64,000 bases of DNA from Pantoea agglomerans (lineage in GTDB: Bacteria > Pseudomonadota > Gammaproteobacteria > Enterobacterales > Enterobacteriaceae): positions 1-64,000 of the forward strand of contig NZ_CP090210.1 in assembly GCF_021397715.1 (NCBI RefSeq), given 5' to 3'. Shown piece by piece: positions 32,625-41,659 of this stretch. A program made the position numbers and the translations under genes. How positions within the stretch are numbered: position 1 is the first letter of the stretch; each line of letters starts with the position of its first letter. The notes beneath the pieces were generated by a model. It saw only the letters and a program-made list of their open reading frames with translations. It made no database searches and was not told the DNA's origin.

Positions 32625-35227
32625 ATCTGCATCTCCTTCAGCATGTGGATGATGTCGCGCTTGTGTGCGTCGTTGTCGGCCATTTCAAACAGGATGTCTT
32701 TGATGTCCGCGCCCTCGCGCAGGCGCTTCTCGCGATAGGTAAAGTCCTCGCCTTTGGAGGAGAACAGCCCGTCGCTCAAAGGGTCGAGAATGAGGCGGTG
32801 GAAGCTGGAGAATTCCCCCACGCTCAGCAGGAACGAGCTGTAGCGCGCCTTTTTCGCCGGCGGAAACTTCCTGATCATCTCCCACTCCAGCTCGTTAAAC
32901 GCGTGCGGCTCCTCCTTCTGGAAGGTGGTGAACGACTTGGCGTCCTGCATGCAGGTGAACTTGAATGAGCTGTTGTCGTAGGCCGCGAGGGCCGCCGTAG
33001 ACAGGTTTTTATCGCGTATCGCCTGGGTCACCGTGCCATATGAACCGTTGTGACGGCGGGCGGTGCGGTAGCCCTCCTCGATAAAATCCTTGATTTTGGT
33101 GCTGGACCCGCCGAGCAGCTTCCAGCCCTCGTCGATGATGTTCATCTTCCGCATGCTGCGCGGCGTGGTGTACATCATGTTCTCGTTCCAGATCATGATG
33201 CTGAACAGCACCGCCGACAGCAGGTCCTGCTGCTTACGCAGGTCGCCCAGCTCGGTAACCACGAACTGCAGGTCTGGCTTCAGGGTCGGTTCGGATGAGT
33301 TGAAGAACCGGCCGTAAATCCCTTTGGTGCTGTACTTGCCGAGCAGCGTCGTGATTTCATCTATGCGCCCGCCAATCAGTGAAGAGTGTTCGCGGGTAAT
33401 CGCGGCCTGTCGTTTCGTCAGATAGTCAATGACGTGGTCAATACGCATGTCCTGCTGATAGGTCGGCCACGATTCGGTGATGGCTTCCAGGATCATGGAC
33501 TCGTGCACCTCGTCCAGCAGGCCGTTAGGGCTCGCCAGAATGCACAGCTGATCGCGGATGCGCTCGGCCGCCAGCGTGATATCCGTGACGTTCGCAAACG
33601 GGTTAAAGCGCAGCGAGTCACCGTTAATGTAGGTGCCGCCGAGGCTGCTGCAGGCCGCCTTGTAGGAGTCCCCGATGTCCTGCACTGCGACCGTCCCGCC
33701 CTTGTCCAGCACCGATCGCGCAATGGAGTTCGCCAGCACCGACTTGCCTGCGCCGGATGTGCCGGACATAAACCAGTTGAAGTTGGTATTCGGCAGGCTT
33801 TCGTCAAACACGTCGATAAATGCGACCTGGTTGCGGTAGCTCGGGATAAGAATGCCCGAAGCGCACAGCTTGTTGTCGCCGATGACCGGCATCAGGTTCA
33901 CCGCGTGAAACGACTCCGAGCGCTGAATGCCGCCGGTCTTGCGGCAGTCGTCACGCAGCTTTTTATTCACCATCGCAAAAGGCAGCGTGGCCAGCAGGTT
34001 GCGCAGTTGCATAAAGTCGGCGCGCACGAAGCGCAGACCCTGCGCGGCAAAGGCGTTGCGCGTCTTTTCGGTATAGCGCGACGTCAGATCGTCATCGTCC
34101 GGGCAGAACAGCGTAATGCCGTAGAAGTAGCTCGTGAGCGACGTCTGATTCGACAGCAGCCGCGCGCGCGCGTCTTTCCATTCGGCATGCTGACGCGTGG
34201 TGGACGGAATGTACTTGGCGTAACTGGTGTTCACGCGCGAATCCAGTGACAGAAAACGGCTGTTGGCCTCGCCCTGGCTTTTCATCTGCTCCTCGGTGGT
34301 CAGCACCATCGTGCAGATAAACGGGCAGGGAATGCCGTTGGTCGGCGACATCAGGTCCTGAATGATGTTGCCGTTCTGCCACAAAAAGTGCTCCTGCGGA
34401 TTGCGATCGAGGTTCAGGTTTACCATGCGCGCGGCAAACGGCTTGTTCTTCGCGTCGCTGCCCTCAATGCGGATATGCGAGGGCTTCACCCGCCAGGACG
34501 TGGTGCGGTCCACGAACTGCGTGCCGAGGTCGGCCGCCGGATCGTACTCGCTGTCGTAGCGCTCAAGCCGCGCCGGATCGTGGTTAAAGAACTCGCGCAG
34601 CACGCTGCTGAACTCGCTGACGCCTATGGCTGAGGACCACAGGTCGGCGGCGTTAAGCGCGTTCAGCAGGTTGCGGCGCACGTCGCGCACGCGGATCATG
34701 TCGGTTTCGCTCAGGTGCTTCACCGGCATGGCCCAGATAAAGAACAGGCGGTAGTCGCGAAGGGTCAGCGGATGGTCAAGGCCGTTGCTGTAGGTGTAGC
34801 GTGCGCCGTTCAGGAAGAAGCGCGCGGTCACATCGTTGCACTCGTCCGCCCGGTGCCCCTTCCAGGCGAAGTTTTTCAGCCCCTGCTCGACCTGCTCTTT
34901 CACCGCCCGGGAAGAAACCAGCATCACCTGCAGCGGAATATCGCGGGGGGCGACGTCGCGCAGCAGATACTCCAGGCTCTCGGCCAGCTTCTCGTTGGCG
35001 CCAATCAGCGGCTGCGATTCCACCACGAAGCCCACCGACTCTTTGTTCACCCAGATCTGGCTTTCGGAGTCGTAATCCTTGTAGGGCAGCAGGTCACGGA
35101 TGTGCGGGTAGTCCATGTCCTGCAGCTTCTGGCGCGTCTCGTTCGTGGTGTCCCGCTCACCCAGGATGCCCGCCACCGTCTCCACCACGTTCAGCGGGTC
35201 AAAGCGGAAGCCTTTCAGAAATTTCAT
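32621..35227 (-). CDS. traC: VirB4-like pilus ATPase TraC
   Basis: 868 residues (F: 875). Walker A GTSGAGKSVLAN lies near residue 485 and the Walker B motif NIIDEGWKLLGG near residue 705. It powers pilus extension and substrate transfer at the inner membrane. It is encoded 7 bases after traV. Confidence 0.97.
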   Translation of the reverse strand: MKFLKGFRFDPLNVVETVAGILGERDTTNETRQKLQDMDYPHIRDLLPYKDYDSESQIWVNKESVGFVVESQPLIGANEKLAESLEYLLRDVAPRDIPLQVMLVSSRAVKEQVEQGLKNFAWKGHRADECNDVTARFFLNGARYTYSNGLDHPLTLRDYRLFFIWAMPVKHLSETDMIRVRDVRRNLLNALNAADLWSSAIGVSEFSSVLREFFNHDPARLERYDSEYDPAADLGTQFVDRTTSWRVKPSHIRIEGSDAKNKPFAARMVNLNLDRNPQEHFLWQNGNIIQDLMSPTNGIPCPFICTMVLTTEEQMKSQGEANSRFLSLDSRVNTSYAKYIPSTTRQHAEWKDARARLLSNQTSLTSYFYGITLFCPDDDDLTSRYTEKTRNAFAAQGLRFVRADFMQLRNLLATLPFAMVNKKLRDDCRKTGGIQRSESFHAVNLMPVIGDNKLCASGILIPSYRNQVAFIDVFDESLPNTNFNWFMSGTSGAGKSVLANSIARSVLDKGGTVAVQDIGDSYKAACSSLGGTYINGDSLRFNPFANVTDITLAAERIRDQLCILASPNGLLDEVHESMILEAITESWPTYQQDMRIDHVIDYLTKRQAAITREHSSLIGGRIDEITTLLGKYSTKGIYGRFFNSSEPTLKPDLQFVVTELGDLRKQQDLLSAVLFSIMIWNENMMYTTPRSMRKMNIIDEGWKLLGGSSTKIKDFIEEGYRTARRHNGSYGTVTQAIRDKNLSTAALAAYDNSSFKFTCMQDAKSFTTFQKEEPHAFNELEWEMIRKFPPAKKARYSSFLLSVGEFSSFHRLILDPLSDGLFSSKGEDFTYREKRLREGADIKDILFEMADNDAHKRDIIHMLKEMQI

Positions 35228-35234
35228 GCAGACC

Positions 35235-35786
35235 TCACATCAGAATGCCGCTCCAGTCGCCGTGACTGGATACGCTGTAGATGACCTCGCCCATGTGGAC
35301 GTTGTTGTCGGGGGAGATGTACGGCGCAATCCAGATGCGCGCCACGCCGTCAGGGCGGCGGAACGCGGCGGCCGGCTCCGGGAAGCAGTGCGCCGCGCTG
35401 CAGTACGCGGTCTGCCGAGCGTCAGTGCGCAGCACGCCGTTTTCGCGGGTGAACGGGCGGACCCCGCCGGATGACGCCACGCGCACCGGAATGCCGTCGT
35501 TGAGGCCGCTGCGCCCCGCCTGCGCCTCCGTCTGCGGGTCCAGGCGGATGGTGCCGGTATCAATCAGGCGGTAGTCGTCCAGGCGAATGCCCGCGCCGGT
35601 GAAGCCGTTCGGCGCGTTAGCCGCTGGCGCGTTGCCGCTGCTGCCGGCCGACATATCGTCGGCCTGCGACATCCAGACCCCGGAATCCTTAGCGGGCTTG
35701 TCGAACTCAAAGTCGCCGTTCATGCCCGCGCAGCCGCTCAGCATCACGGCCAGCGCGCTGATGATAAAAGAGTGAGCTTTAGTCAT
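35235..35786 (-). CDS. traV: Outer-membrane lipoprotein TraV
   Basis: 183 residues (F: 171) with a lipobox (AVMLSGCAG) giving a lipidated cysteine near residue 19. With TraK and TraB it forms the outer-membrane core of the channel. Its ATG overlaps the end of the 54-residue Walker A frame upstream. Confidence 0.94.
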   Translation of the reverse strand: MTKAHSFIISALAVMLSGCAGMNGDFEFDKPAKDSGVWMSQADDMSAGSSGNAPAANAPNGFTGAGIRLDDYRLIDTGTIRLDPQTEAQAGRSGLNDGIPVRVASSGGVRPFTRENGVLRTDARQTAYCSAAHCFPEPAAAFRRPDGVARIWIAPYISPDNNVHMGEVIYSVSSHGDWSGILM

Positions 35787-35943
35787 GGTGCTCTCCGTCT
35801 GCGTGTTGGTTGAGAAGGCCTTTCATGAGGGTCATGGCCAGCGTAGTTTTTCCCGCGCCGGCTTCGCCCGTTATCAGAAGATGACCAGCAGGAGCCTGGT
35901 CATCAGCAGGCTGTGTATTGCTTACATCTGTCGGGTTATTCAT
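35779..35943 (-). CDS. 54-residue Walker A peptide in the traP-traV interval
   Basis: The frame starts at the ATG at 35943, inside the last codons of the preceding gene, and ends 8 bases inside traV, so it is coupled on both sides. It reads HLLITGEAGAGKTTLAMTLM, a textbook P-loop with strand and helix, but there is no room for the rest of an ATPase. Its place corresponds to trbD/trbG in F. It may be a real small gene or the remnant of a longer NTPase. Confidence 0.6.
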   Translation of the reverse strand: MNNPTDVSNTQPADDQAPAGHLLITGEAGAGKTTLAMTLMKGLLNQHADGEHHD

Positions 35944-36292
35944 GGTGTTCTCCGCCAGCGCTACCGGATGACAGCGCGTCGATTTCGGTAAAGTCGATAA
36001 AGAGATCGCCGTTTTTTCCGCTGGTCCCGAGCCGGGACAGCATGCTCATGGCAAAGGCATCGCCGGGGGCAACCTCCAGCAGGCGGCGCAGCGTTTCCCC
36101 GAACAGGGCGACGTAGCCGTCGTCGGGAATGCGCCCGGGCTTGCAGTAGAGTTTTTTCACGCCAAACCCCAGCGCCTGAAGCCCCGGAATGCGGGCGTCG
36201 GCGTCGCGCCCGAAGCAGCTCACCGTCCGTTCGGTAAACACCATCCAGCCGCAGTGCTCTGCGTGACGAAGCCGGATCTTTTCGGCCGTCAT
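35936..36292 (-). CDS. Unknown protein in the traP position
   Basis: 118 residues with no membrane segment, so it is not TraP as known in F. It overlaps the traB stop by 4 bases (ATGA) and the next small frame by 8, so it is clearly part of the operon. The N-terminal half has Cys/His residues; the C-terminal part reads LFIDFTEIDALSS. I do not recognise a family. Confidence 0.65.
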   Translation of the reverse strand: MTAEKIRLRHAEHCGWMVFTERTVSCFGRDADARIPGLQALGFGVKKLYCKPGRIPDDGYVALFGETLRRLLEVAPGDAFAMSMLSRLGTSGKNGDLFIDFTEIDALSSGSAGGEHHE

Positions 36293-37665
36293 TGCGCCAC
36301 GCCCTGCGGGGTTGTACCCCTCGCCTGTCCGCCACTGGTCGGGGTCACAAAGTCATTCATGTTGAGGCGGGTGGCGTCACCGAGTTTGCCTACCAGATCC
36401 GGCGGCAGGCCGCTGTTGCCCTGCTCGCGCGTCTGCGTGTCCTGCTGCTGCCCGCCCGAGCGCTGCTGTTCTTTCGCGAGCTTCGCGGCCTCTTCATCCT
36501 CAATAAACTTCGCGCGGAAGCCTTCGATAAACACCACCTCTACGCGGTTCGCCGCGCCGATCGGGATGATCGGGTGATACTGCTCGGCCCGCTCGATGTA
36601 GTAGTCGGCCAGCTTGTCCGCCGCCTTGCCCACGCCGCCGCCTACGGCGCCGCGCGCCACGTCTCCGCCGCTGATTGTGCTGGTAGCGCCGATGCCGGTG
36701 ACCGTCTGGCCGACCTGCGAGGCGCTCTGACCGAGACCGCCCAGCGCCCCTGCGGTGAAGGCCAGCCCGAGGATTTTGCCGTTGCGCATCACCGGCACGC
36801 CCTTGATGCCGTTCTTGCCGTAGAAGGCAACATGTCCTTTCACTGCCTGATCGACGTGCTTACCGTCGATGATGCAGGACAGGCGCTGCAGCTGAACGAT
36901 GGCACGCTCGCTGGAGATGTCGCCGTAGGCTGCGGCCGTCACGAAGCAGTTATCCAGCTGCCCCATTTTGTTATTACCCGGCATGTGCGCCCTGCCCTTG
37001 AGCTTGAACTGCATCGGCACCAGGTTGTTCTCCCCGCGCACCGAGGCGTTGGCGTCTGCCCCCTCGATCACGATGGCGTCAGAGAACGTGCCGGTCGGGA
37101 CCCAGAACGAGGTGTCTTTCGCTTTAGGCTCAAACTGCGAGTAGTCAAACATCTGGCTGTCGATTTGCCCCGTCTGCACCGGCGCGGGCGCAAAGGAGTA
37201 TTCCGTGCGCGGCGGCGTGTAGCCCGCGCCCTGCTGCGCGGCCGGCTGAGCCTGCGGTCCGGCAGGAGGTGTCTTTTGCTGGTTCTGCTGATTTTTCAGC
37301 TGATCCATCAGGTCTGAGACGTTCTGCTGCAGCGACTTGTTGTTGTTCATCACGTCGGACATCTGGTCTTTCAGCGACTTGAAGTCTTTTTGCATGGAGG
37401 CGAGCTGTTCGCGCGCCTCTTTATCGCGGTTCTGCGCGCTGACCAGCAGCGAGCCCTGCCCGGAACCGTCAAAGGCGTTGACCACGCCCCCGCCGGTCAG
37501 ATCCGGCTCGGCGGTGGCACGGTCAGGCTTGCTTTCCTGACTCCCGCTCTTTCCGGCTGCGCCCCGGTTCGCGAGGTACAGGCCGCCGATGATGATGGCA
37601 GCAGCGGCGAGGATAATGCCAAACAGCCGTCGCTGTTTGCTGCGGACCAGGCTGTTAAGGTTCAT
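36289..37665 (-). CDS. traB: VirB10-like core protein TraB
   Basis: 458 residues (F: 475). One N-terminal membrane segment (LFGIILAAAAIIIGGLYLA), a coiled coil around residues 85-125, a Pro/Gln linker, and the beta-barrel domain with MPGNNKMGQLDNCFVTAAAY. It spans both membranes and links the inner-membrane motors to the TraK/TraV ring. It overlaps traK by 11 bases. Confidence 0.96.
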   Translation of the reverse strand: MNLNSLVRSKQRRLFGIILAAAAIIIGGLYLANRGAAGKSGSQESKPDRATAEPDLTGGGVVNAFDGSGQGSLLVSAQNRDKEAREQLASMQKDFKSLKDQMSDVMNNNKSLQQNVSDLMDQLKNQQNQQKTPPAGPQAQPAAQQGAGYTPPRTEYSFAPAPVQTGQIDSQMFDYSQFEPKAKDTSFWVPTGTFSDAIVIEGADANASVRGENNLVPMQFKLKGRAHMPGNNKMGQLDNCFVTAAAYGDISSERAIVQLQRLSCIIDGKHVDQAVKGHVAFYGKNGIKGVPVMRNGKILGLAFTAGALGGLGQSASQVGQTVTGIGATSTISGGDVARGAVGGGVGKAADKLADYYIERAEQYHPIIPIGAANRVEVVFIEGFRAKFIEDEEAAKLAKEQQRSGGQQQDTQTREQGNSGLPPDLVGKLGDATRLNMNDFVTPTSGGQARGTTPQGVAQ

Positions 37666-38380
37666 CCGGGCCTCCTTTCGTGCGGAACACCGTCACGACG
37701 GAGACCTTTGCTCCCGGCTCCAGCACGTCGAGCTGCGGGTGAAACGCCACAGCCATCACGCCCGGACTCCAGAAGTAGCGCTCGCTCAGGCGGATGCGCT
37801 GCGAGGAGAGGCTGGTAATGTCGGTACGCACGATGCGCACCCGGTCGCCCTGCCAGGCTGTCACCGGGCGCAGTGCAAACGCGCTTTTCACCGACTCGCT
37901 CACCGGCACGTCGGTGTTTTTACTCAGCACGTAGCCTGCCGGCTTGCGGTTGGTGATGAACCTTCCCACCAGGCCGCTGATAAGCGCACTGTAAGTGTCC
38001 TGCTTCTGCTCGTACTCCCGCGCCTCCTCCGTCCCCTTCACCTCACGGTTGTCTACCGTCAGACTCAGGCCGGCGCGTTTGCCCGGCGTCGCCTGTACCG
38101 AGAAGGCAAAGCCGGACGCGGTCTGCACGAACATGGTAAACGGCTTATCAGTCACGGTAGAAAACACAACCGCGCCTTCCGGCGTCGGGGATTTGGCACT
38201 CAGCACGCCCTGTGCCGCCTGCACACTGAGGATGCGATCATCGTTCACGCGCAGGTAGTTCGGGTTGTTATTGCTCACCGCCGCGTTGACGCGGGCACCA
38301 GGGTTAAGCGTCAGCTGTTCAGCACGGGCGCCAAACGCCGTCAGCAGCGCCACGGCGCTGATTAGCAGGGATTTACGCAT
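37655..38380 (-). CDS. traK: VirB9-like core protein TraK
   Basis: 241 residues from the ATG at 38380, chosen because a signal peptide (RKSLLISAVALLTAFGARA) starts there and the length matches F (242); the frame is open further upstream. It is a periplasmic/outer-membrane beta-rich ring protein. It overlaps the end of traE by 8 bases. Confidence 0.94.
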   Translation of the reverse strand: MRKSLLISAVALLTAFGARAEQLTLNPGARVNAAVSNNNPNYLRVNDDRILSVQAAQGVLSAKSPTPEGAVVFSTVTDKPFTMFVQTASGFAFSVQATPGKRAGLSLTVDNREVKGTEEAREYEQKQDTYSALISGLVGRFITNRKPAGYVLSKNTDVPVSESVKSAFALRPVTAWQGDRVRIVRTDITSLSSQRIRLSERYFWSPGVMAVAFHPQLDVLEPGAKVSVVTVFRTKGGPDEP

Positions 38381-38945
38381 CGGGAACCTCCAGGAAAGCG
38401 CTCCAGCAGAGACGGTTAGCACGGGTATCGGTGCGCAGGCGGTAGTGCTTCTTAACCGGCTTGCCGTCGTGCAGCCCGTAGCTCAGCTGCAGGTCGCCGG
38501 TCACGTCCACGATGCCCTTGTCCGGCCAGACGCTGACGTCTCTGGGGTAGAACACCGACCCGCCGCTGTTGCCTTTAACGCGCGAGGCTTCGTCAGCCAG
38601 CACGCCTTTAAGTGATTTCTCCGCGCCGTCGCAGGCGCCCGCCAGCAGCATTTCGTGGCTGGCCTCTGCGTTTTTGTCGGAGATGTTGAGGCGCAGGTTC
38701 AGCCACGCCAGCGCCATCAGGCGCAGGTAGCGGGCGTCGCCGCGCTCACCGGTAAAGCTGAACGGCGTGTCCGCGCCGTAGGGAACGATAATGGTCTGTT
38801 TGTTATTAAGGAGCTGATTCATCAGCGCCCGGTTATCACCGTAGATGCGCCAGCAGAGAAGAAGCGCAAGGATCGTGATAACGAGCAGCACCAGAATAGC
38901 CACGGCCATATTGCGGTTTCCCGCCGAACGCAGCTTTAATTCCAT
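38373..38945 (-). CDS. traE: Inner-membrane pilus protein TraE
   Basis: 190 residues (F: 188) with one N-terminal membrane segment and a VirB8-like periplasmic part (FSFTGERGDARYLRLMALAWLNLRLNIS pattern). It scaffolds the inner-membrane complex. It follows traL closely. Confidence 0.94.
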   Translation of the reverse strand: MELKLRSAGNRNMAVAILVLLVITILALLLCWRIYGDNRALMNQLLNNKQTIIVPYGADTPFSFTGERGDARYLRLMALAWLNLRLNISDKNAEASHEMLLAGACDGAEKSLKGVLADEASRVKGNSGGSVFYPRDVSVWPDKGIVDVTGDLQLSYGLHDGKPVKKHYRLRTDTRANRLCWSAFLEVPDA

Positions 38946-38963
38946 GTTGTCTCCGGAGGGGGG

Positions 38964-39260
38964 TCAGGCGACCCAGTGCCGTTTGTAACTGTCAGGCAGG
39001 ATGCTGATAAAGAAGCGCATCACTGAGGTGGGCAGGCACCAGTACGCAAGGTTGAGAAGATACTGAGAACCGCGGCCTTTCTTGAGGTGACGTATTCCAA
39101 CCACGGCGGCTAAAAGCGTGGGGCCAAAAATCCACATGTTGAGGAAAACTGCCAGCAGTGCCAGTGGCACATACAGGCAGAACTCATCAGGTGGCAGCCC
39201 CACGAACCGCTTCTGCTCGGAAAACGTAGCCGCATAGGTATACCGGTCACGTTTATCCAT
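38964..39260 (-). CDS. traL: Inner-membrane pilus protein TraL
   Basis: 98 residues (F: 91) with hydrophobic segments near residues 28-60 and 68-85 and the conserved start motif RFVGLPPDEF. It is a VirB3-like assembly factor. It follows traA by 9 bases. Confidence 0.92.
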   Translation of the reverse strand: MDKRDRYTYAATFSEQKRFVGLPPDEFCLYVPLALLAVFLNMWIFGPTLLAAVVGIRHLKKGRGSQYLLNLAYWCLPTSVMRFFISILPDSYKRHWVA

Positions 39261-39269
39261 AAGCAGACG

Positions 39270-39599
39270 TTAAGCCGGAATGACGTTGAAGGCGACGTTT
39301 ACGAAAACCAGCAGCGCGGCGATGCTGCCGAACAGCGCGAGGTTTTTGGTTTTGATGTAGGTGAAAGCGATGAAAGCAATCTCAATCACATACAGGATAT
39401 ATACAACGGCAGAATTGCCGCCGAACGTATCCGTAACATCAGTTTTCGCCCCTGCGAAGTAGTCCTGGGCGTGGGCTGGCATCACGGAAACAGCCAGGAA
39501 CGCCAGTGCTGAGAGCAGTGCAGACTTGTTCAGTTTCTTCCACGCTACCGCCCCTGCCTTGCGGCAGTAGTTTAAAGACGAAGAGAGAGAGCCCTTCAT
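39270..39599 (-). CDS. traA: F-type propilin TraA
   Basis: 109 residues with a long leader ending VMPAHA, followed by a mature pilin of about 65 residues with two membrane helices and the TFGGNSAVVYILY and TKNLALFGS segments typical of F pilin. No TraQ-like chaperone gene was found nearby. It is the first gene of the leftward transfer operon. Confidence 0.94.
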   Translation of the reverse strand: MKGSLSSSLNYCRKAGAVAWKKLNKSALLSALAFLAVSVMPAHAQDYFAGAKTDVTDTFGGNSAVVYILYVIEIAFIAFTYIKTKNLALFGSIAALLVFVNVAFNVIPA

Positions 39600-39882
39600 A
39601 GGTTTTTTCCTCAGTTAGGGATATAATGATCAGTCGGTTGAACTATCGTTTGTTTTTGCCTGTATGGCCTTAAGTCAAATTTCTGGCTTACCGGTTACTC
39701 CTCCTTTACAAATCTGTGGAATTGCTACAGATGCTTACGGTTTCTTAACCGGCTGACGTTTTTTTACGCTTCCGGATCGCACACTTCAATTTAAGTTATT
39801 GATCTTATTGATCAATTTAACTTATCGTTATGGTGAGAAATTTCACTTAAGTTCCTAACCGATTGAATGAGAATGAAAAATC
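39600..39882. promoter_or_regulatory. Divergent control region between traA and the five-HTH regulator
   Basis: 283 bases with no gene. The centre (39792-39824) holds nested inverted repeats: taagtta / taactta outside and ttgatc / gatcaa inside a ttatt loop. A further tcacttaagt lies near 39842. An operator between the transfer operon and its likely regulator is expected here. The region takes the place of traJ/traY/finP in F. Confidence 0.6.
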
Positions 39883-41208
39883 ATGCCTGAAACTGCCGAT
39901 TTGGTTGTTCTTGTCGCCGATCCGGCGGGCTTTGCGGCTGAGATTTTTAGGACAAATCATGAGGAAGCCTTAAGTGAACTACTCAATGATGCCCTTCTGC
40001 ATTACATGCGTGACCCGGGCTGGTATGAGGTCACCTTCAGAGAAAACCGCTTTTATGCCTGCCAGCTGGTCACCATTCCGCTGCTCGCCTTTATTAAAAA
40101 TCGCGTCCCGGCCAGACTGTTGCAGGCAACGGCCGAACGTTCACTCGCGCAGATAAAAGATTATTCAGACGTGGCCGATCCGGCCGCCTGGATAATGATT
40201 AATGCAGATTTTTTTTCTCCCCTTCCCCGCCCCGGCGTAAATCTTTGGCAGGCCCGTAAATTAAAGAACAGCCTTAATAAGGCGGTATTTACTGATCCGG
40301 GTGATATAACGGAGCCACAAAAAAAACCTGCACTGTCTGGTGTGAAATCATCGGCTGATGGTAAAAAAGACGCCGTGCCTGAGAGTTTTCCCGGAAATAA
40401 ACGCGGCCCCAGTTCGGATAAAATAATGGAGCGGGTCATGCTCGGCTGGCGCGTAAAAGATATATGCGAAGAACAGGGCTGTTCTGAATCTTACGTTTAC
40501 AAGCTGATTAAAAAACGTAAGGGAAATTCCGCAATGGAATACCGCTGGAAGCAGTGGGAGCTGATTGCGGGCATGTATCACGCCGAGCCAAAAATGACAC
40601 TGGATGAAATTGAGAAAGCCTGCGGCGTATCACGCGCGGCCATTTATCAGGCTGTCAAAAAAATAGCCGAACGTGACGGCACAGAAATTACTCCCCGCGA
40701 AAGAGAAAGAAAGCTGACGCCTGATGACATTGAGACGATAAAGAGGAAATTAAGCGAGGGCGTGCTCAGGAAGCATATTCTTGCTGAATACGACATCTCT
40801 ACAGAAACGCTGATAAAATACGTCGGCACAAGCGACGATTACAGACCTGTCCCGGAAGAATTAAAAGAGGATGCGGTTCGTTTACGTGTTCAGGGAAAAA
40901 CACTGCAACAGACGGCCGATATTCTCGGCGTGACCGTCTCTACCGTAAAAGATGCATGGAGGGAAAAGAAAGACTCACCCGACATTCAGGAAAAACGCGT
41001 CAAGTACGATAATCGAAACGTGCTGTCTAAACGCGACCGCGATCAGGCCGTTAACGCCGTTCTGCGGGACGGAATTACCCGTAAGCAGGTTTACACGCAG
41101 TACGGAATAAATGCGCTTACCCTGCGGCGTTATATTCGTGATGCGCAGAAAAAAGAGCTTGAAGTATTGCGACAAGAGGATACTGATTCAGAGAGTAATA
41201 AAGACTGA
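39883..41208 (+). CDS. Large regulator-like protein with five helix-turn-helix repeats
   Basis: 441 residues. The first ~150 form a mixed domain I do not recognise; a Lys/Pro/Ser linker follows. Then come five HTH-like units near residues 172-212, 218-262, 270-312, 322-362 and 375-420. Each is of the resolvase/MarR-like pattern, such as VKDICEEQGCSESYVYKLI, LQQTADILGVTVSTVKDAW and RKQVYTQYGINALTLRRYI. It occupies the traJ/traY position but points away from the operon. I infer that it controls traA and perhaps oriT. Confidence 0.8.
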   Translation: MPETADLVVLVADPAGFAAEIFRTNHEEALSELLNDALLHYMRDPGWYEVTFRENRFYACQLVTIPLLAFIKNRVPARLLQATAERSLAQIKDYSDVADPAAWIMINADFFSPLPRPGVNLWQARKLKNSLNKAVFTDPGDITEPQKKPALSGVKSSADGKKDAVPESFPGNKRGPSSDKIMERVMLGWRVKDICEEQGCSESYVYKLIKKRKGNSAMEYRWKQWELIAGMYHAEPKMTLDEIEKACGVSRAAIYQAVKKIAERDGTEITPRERERKLTPDDIETIKRKLSEGVLRKHILAEYDISTETLIKYVGTSDDYRPVPEELKEDAVRLRVQGKTLQQTADILGVTVSTVKDAWREKKDSPDIQEKRVKYDNRNVLSKRDRDQAVNAVLRDGITRKQVYTQYGINALTLRRYIRDAQKKELEVLRQEDTDSESNKD

Positions 41209-41219
41209 TAATCCATTTC

Positions 41220-41248
41220 ACCTGATGCGCAAGGGATGCGCATCAGGT
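41220..41248. terminator. Bidirectional terminator between the regulator and traM
   Basis: A perfect hairpin, acctgatgcgc / gcgcatcaggt with a 7-base loop, lies between the convergent stops at 41208 and 41258. Confidence 0.75.
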
Positions 41249-41257
41249 AATGATTAA

Positions 41258-41659
41258 TTATTTAAAGTATTCCTGCAATTTTCCTGCAACACGCTCATTG
41301 ACAGCCTTCACCCACTCCGGGTCCAGAACCATTTCATTTTTGATGACCTTTTCGGGATCGACAGTTTCTTTCTGAATGCCAAAGATAGCGTCAGTGATAA
41401 AGCCACTGACGAGCACATTTTTAGCGATAAATTCCAGCTTCTGGTCAAGTGTCTTTTCAGAGGCATCTTTATTTATTTTATTTTCATAAACACGGAGGCC
41501 GAGCCTGAACATTTCCATCACAAACGCTGATCGGTTAGCAGTATCGCGAGACTCACCGTCTTCCAGCTTTTTTTCGACGTGTGCATCAATCTTTTCCAGC
41601 AGTGAAAAAGGGATGGTAAGGTTAACCCTGTTACGCTTTGCTGAATTTTCATCATTCAT
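41258..41659 (-). CDS. traM: Relaxosome protein TraM
   Basis: 133 residues (F: 127). The N-terminal ribbon-helix-helix (RVNLTIPFSLLEKIDAHVE, then SAFVMEMFRLGLRVYE) and the helical C-terminal tetramer domain match TraM. It binds repeated sites in the adjoining oriT and the tail of TraD, signalling that transfer may begin. It adjoins oriT as in F. Confidence 0.9.
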   Translation of the reverse strand: MNDENSAKRNRVNLTIPFSLLEKIDAHVEKKLEDGESRDTANRSAFVMEMFRLGLRVYENKINKDASEKTLDQKLEFIAKNVLVSGFITDAIFGIQKETVDPEKVIKNEMVLDPEWVKAVNERVAGKLQEYFK

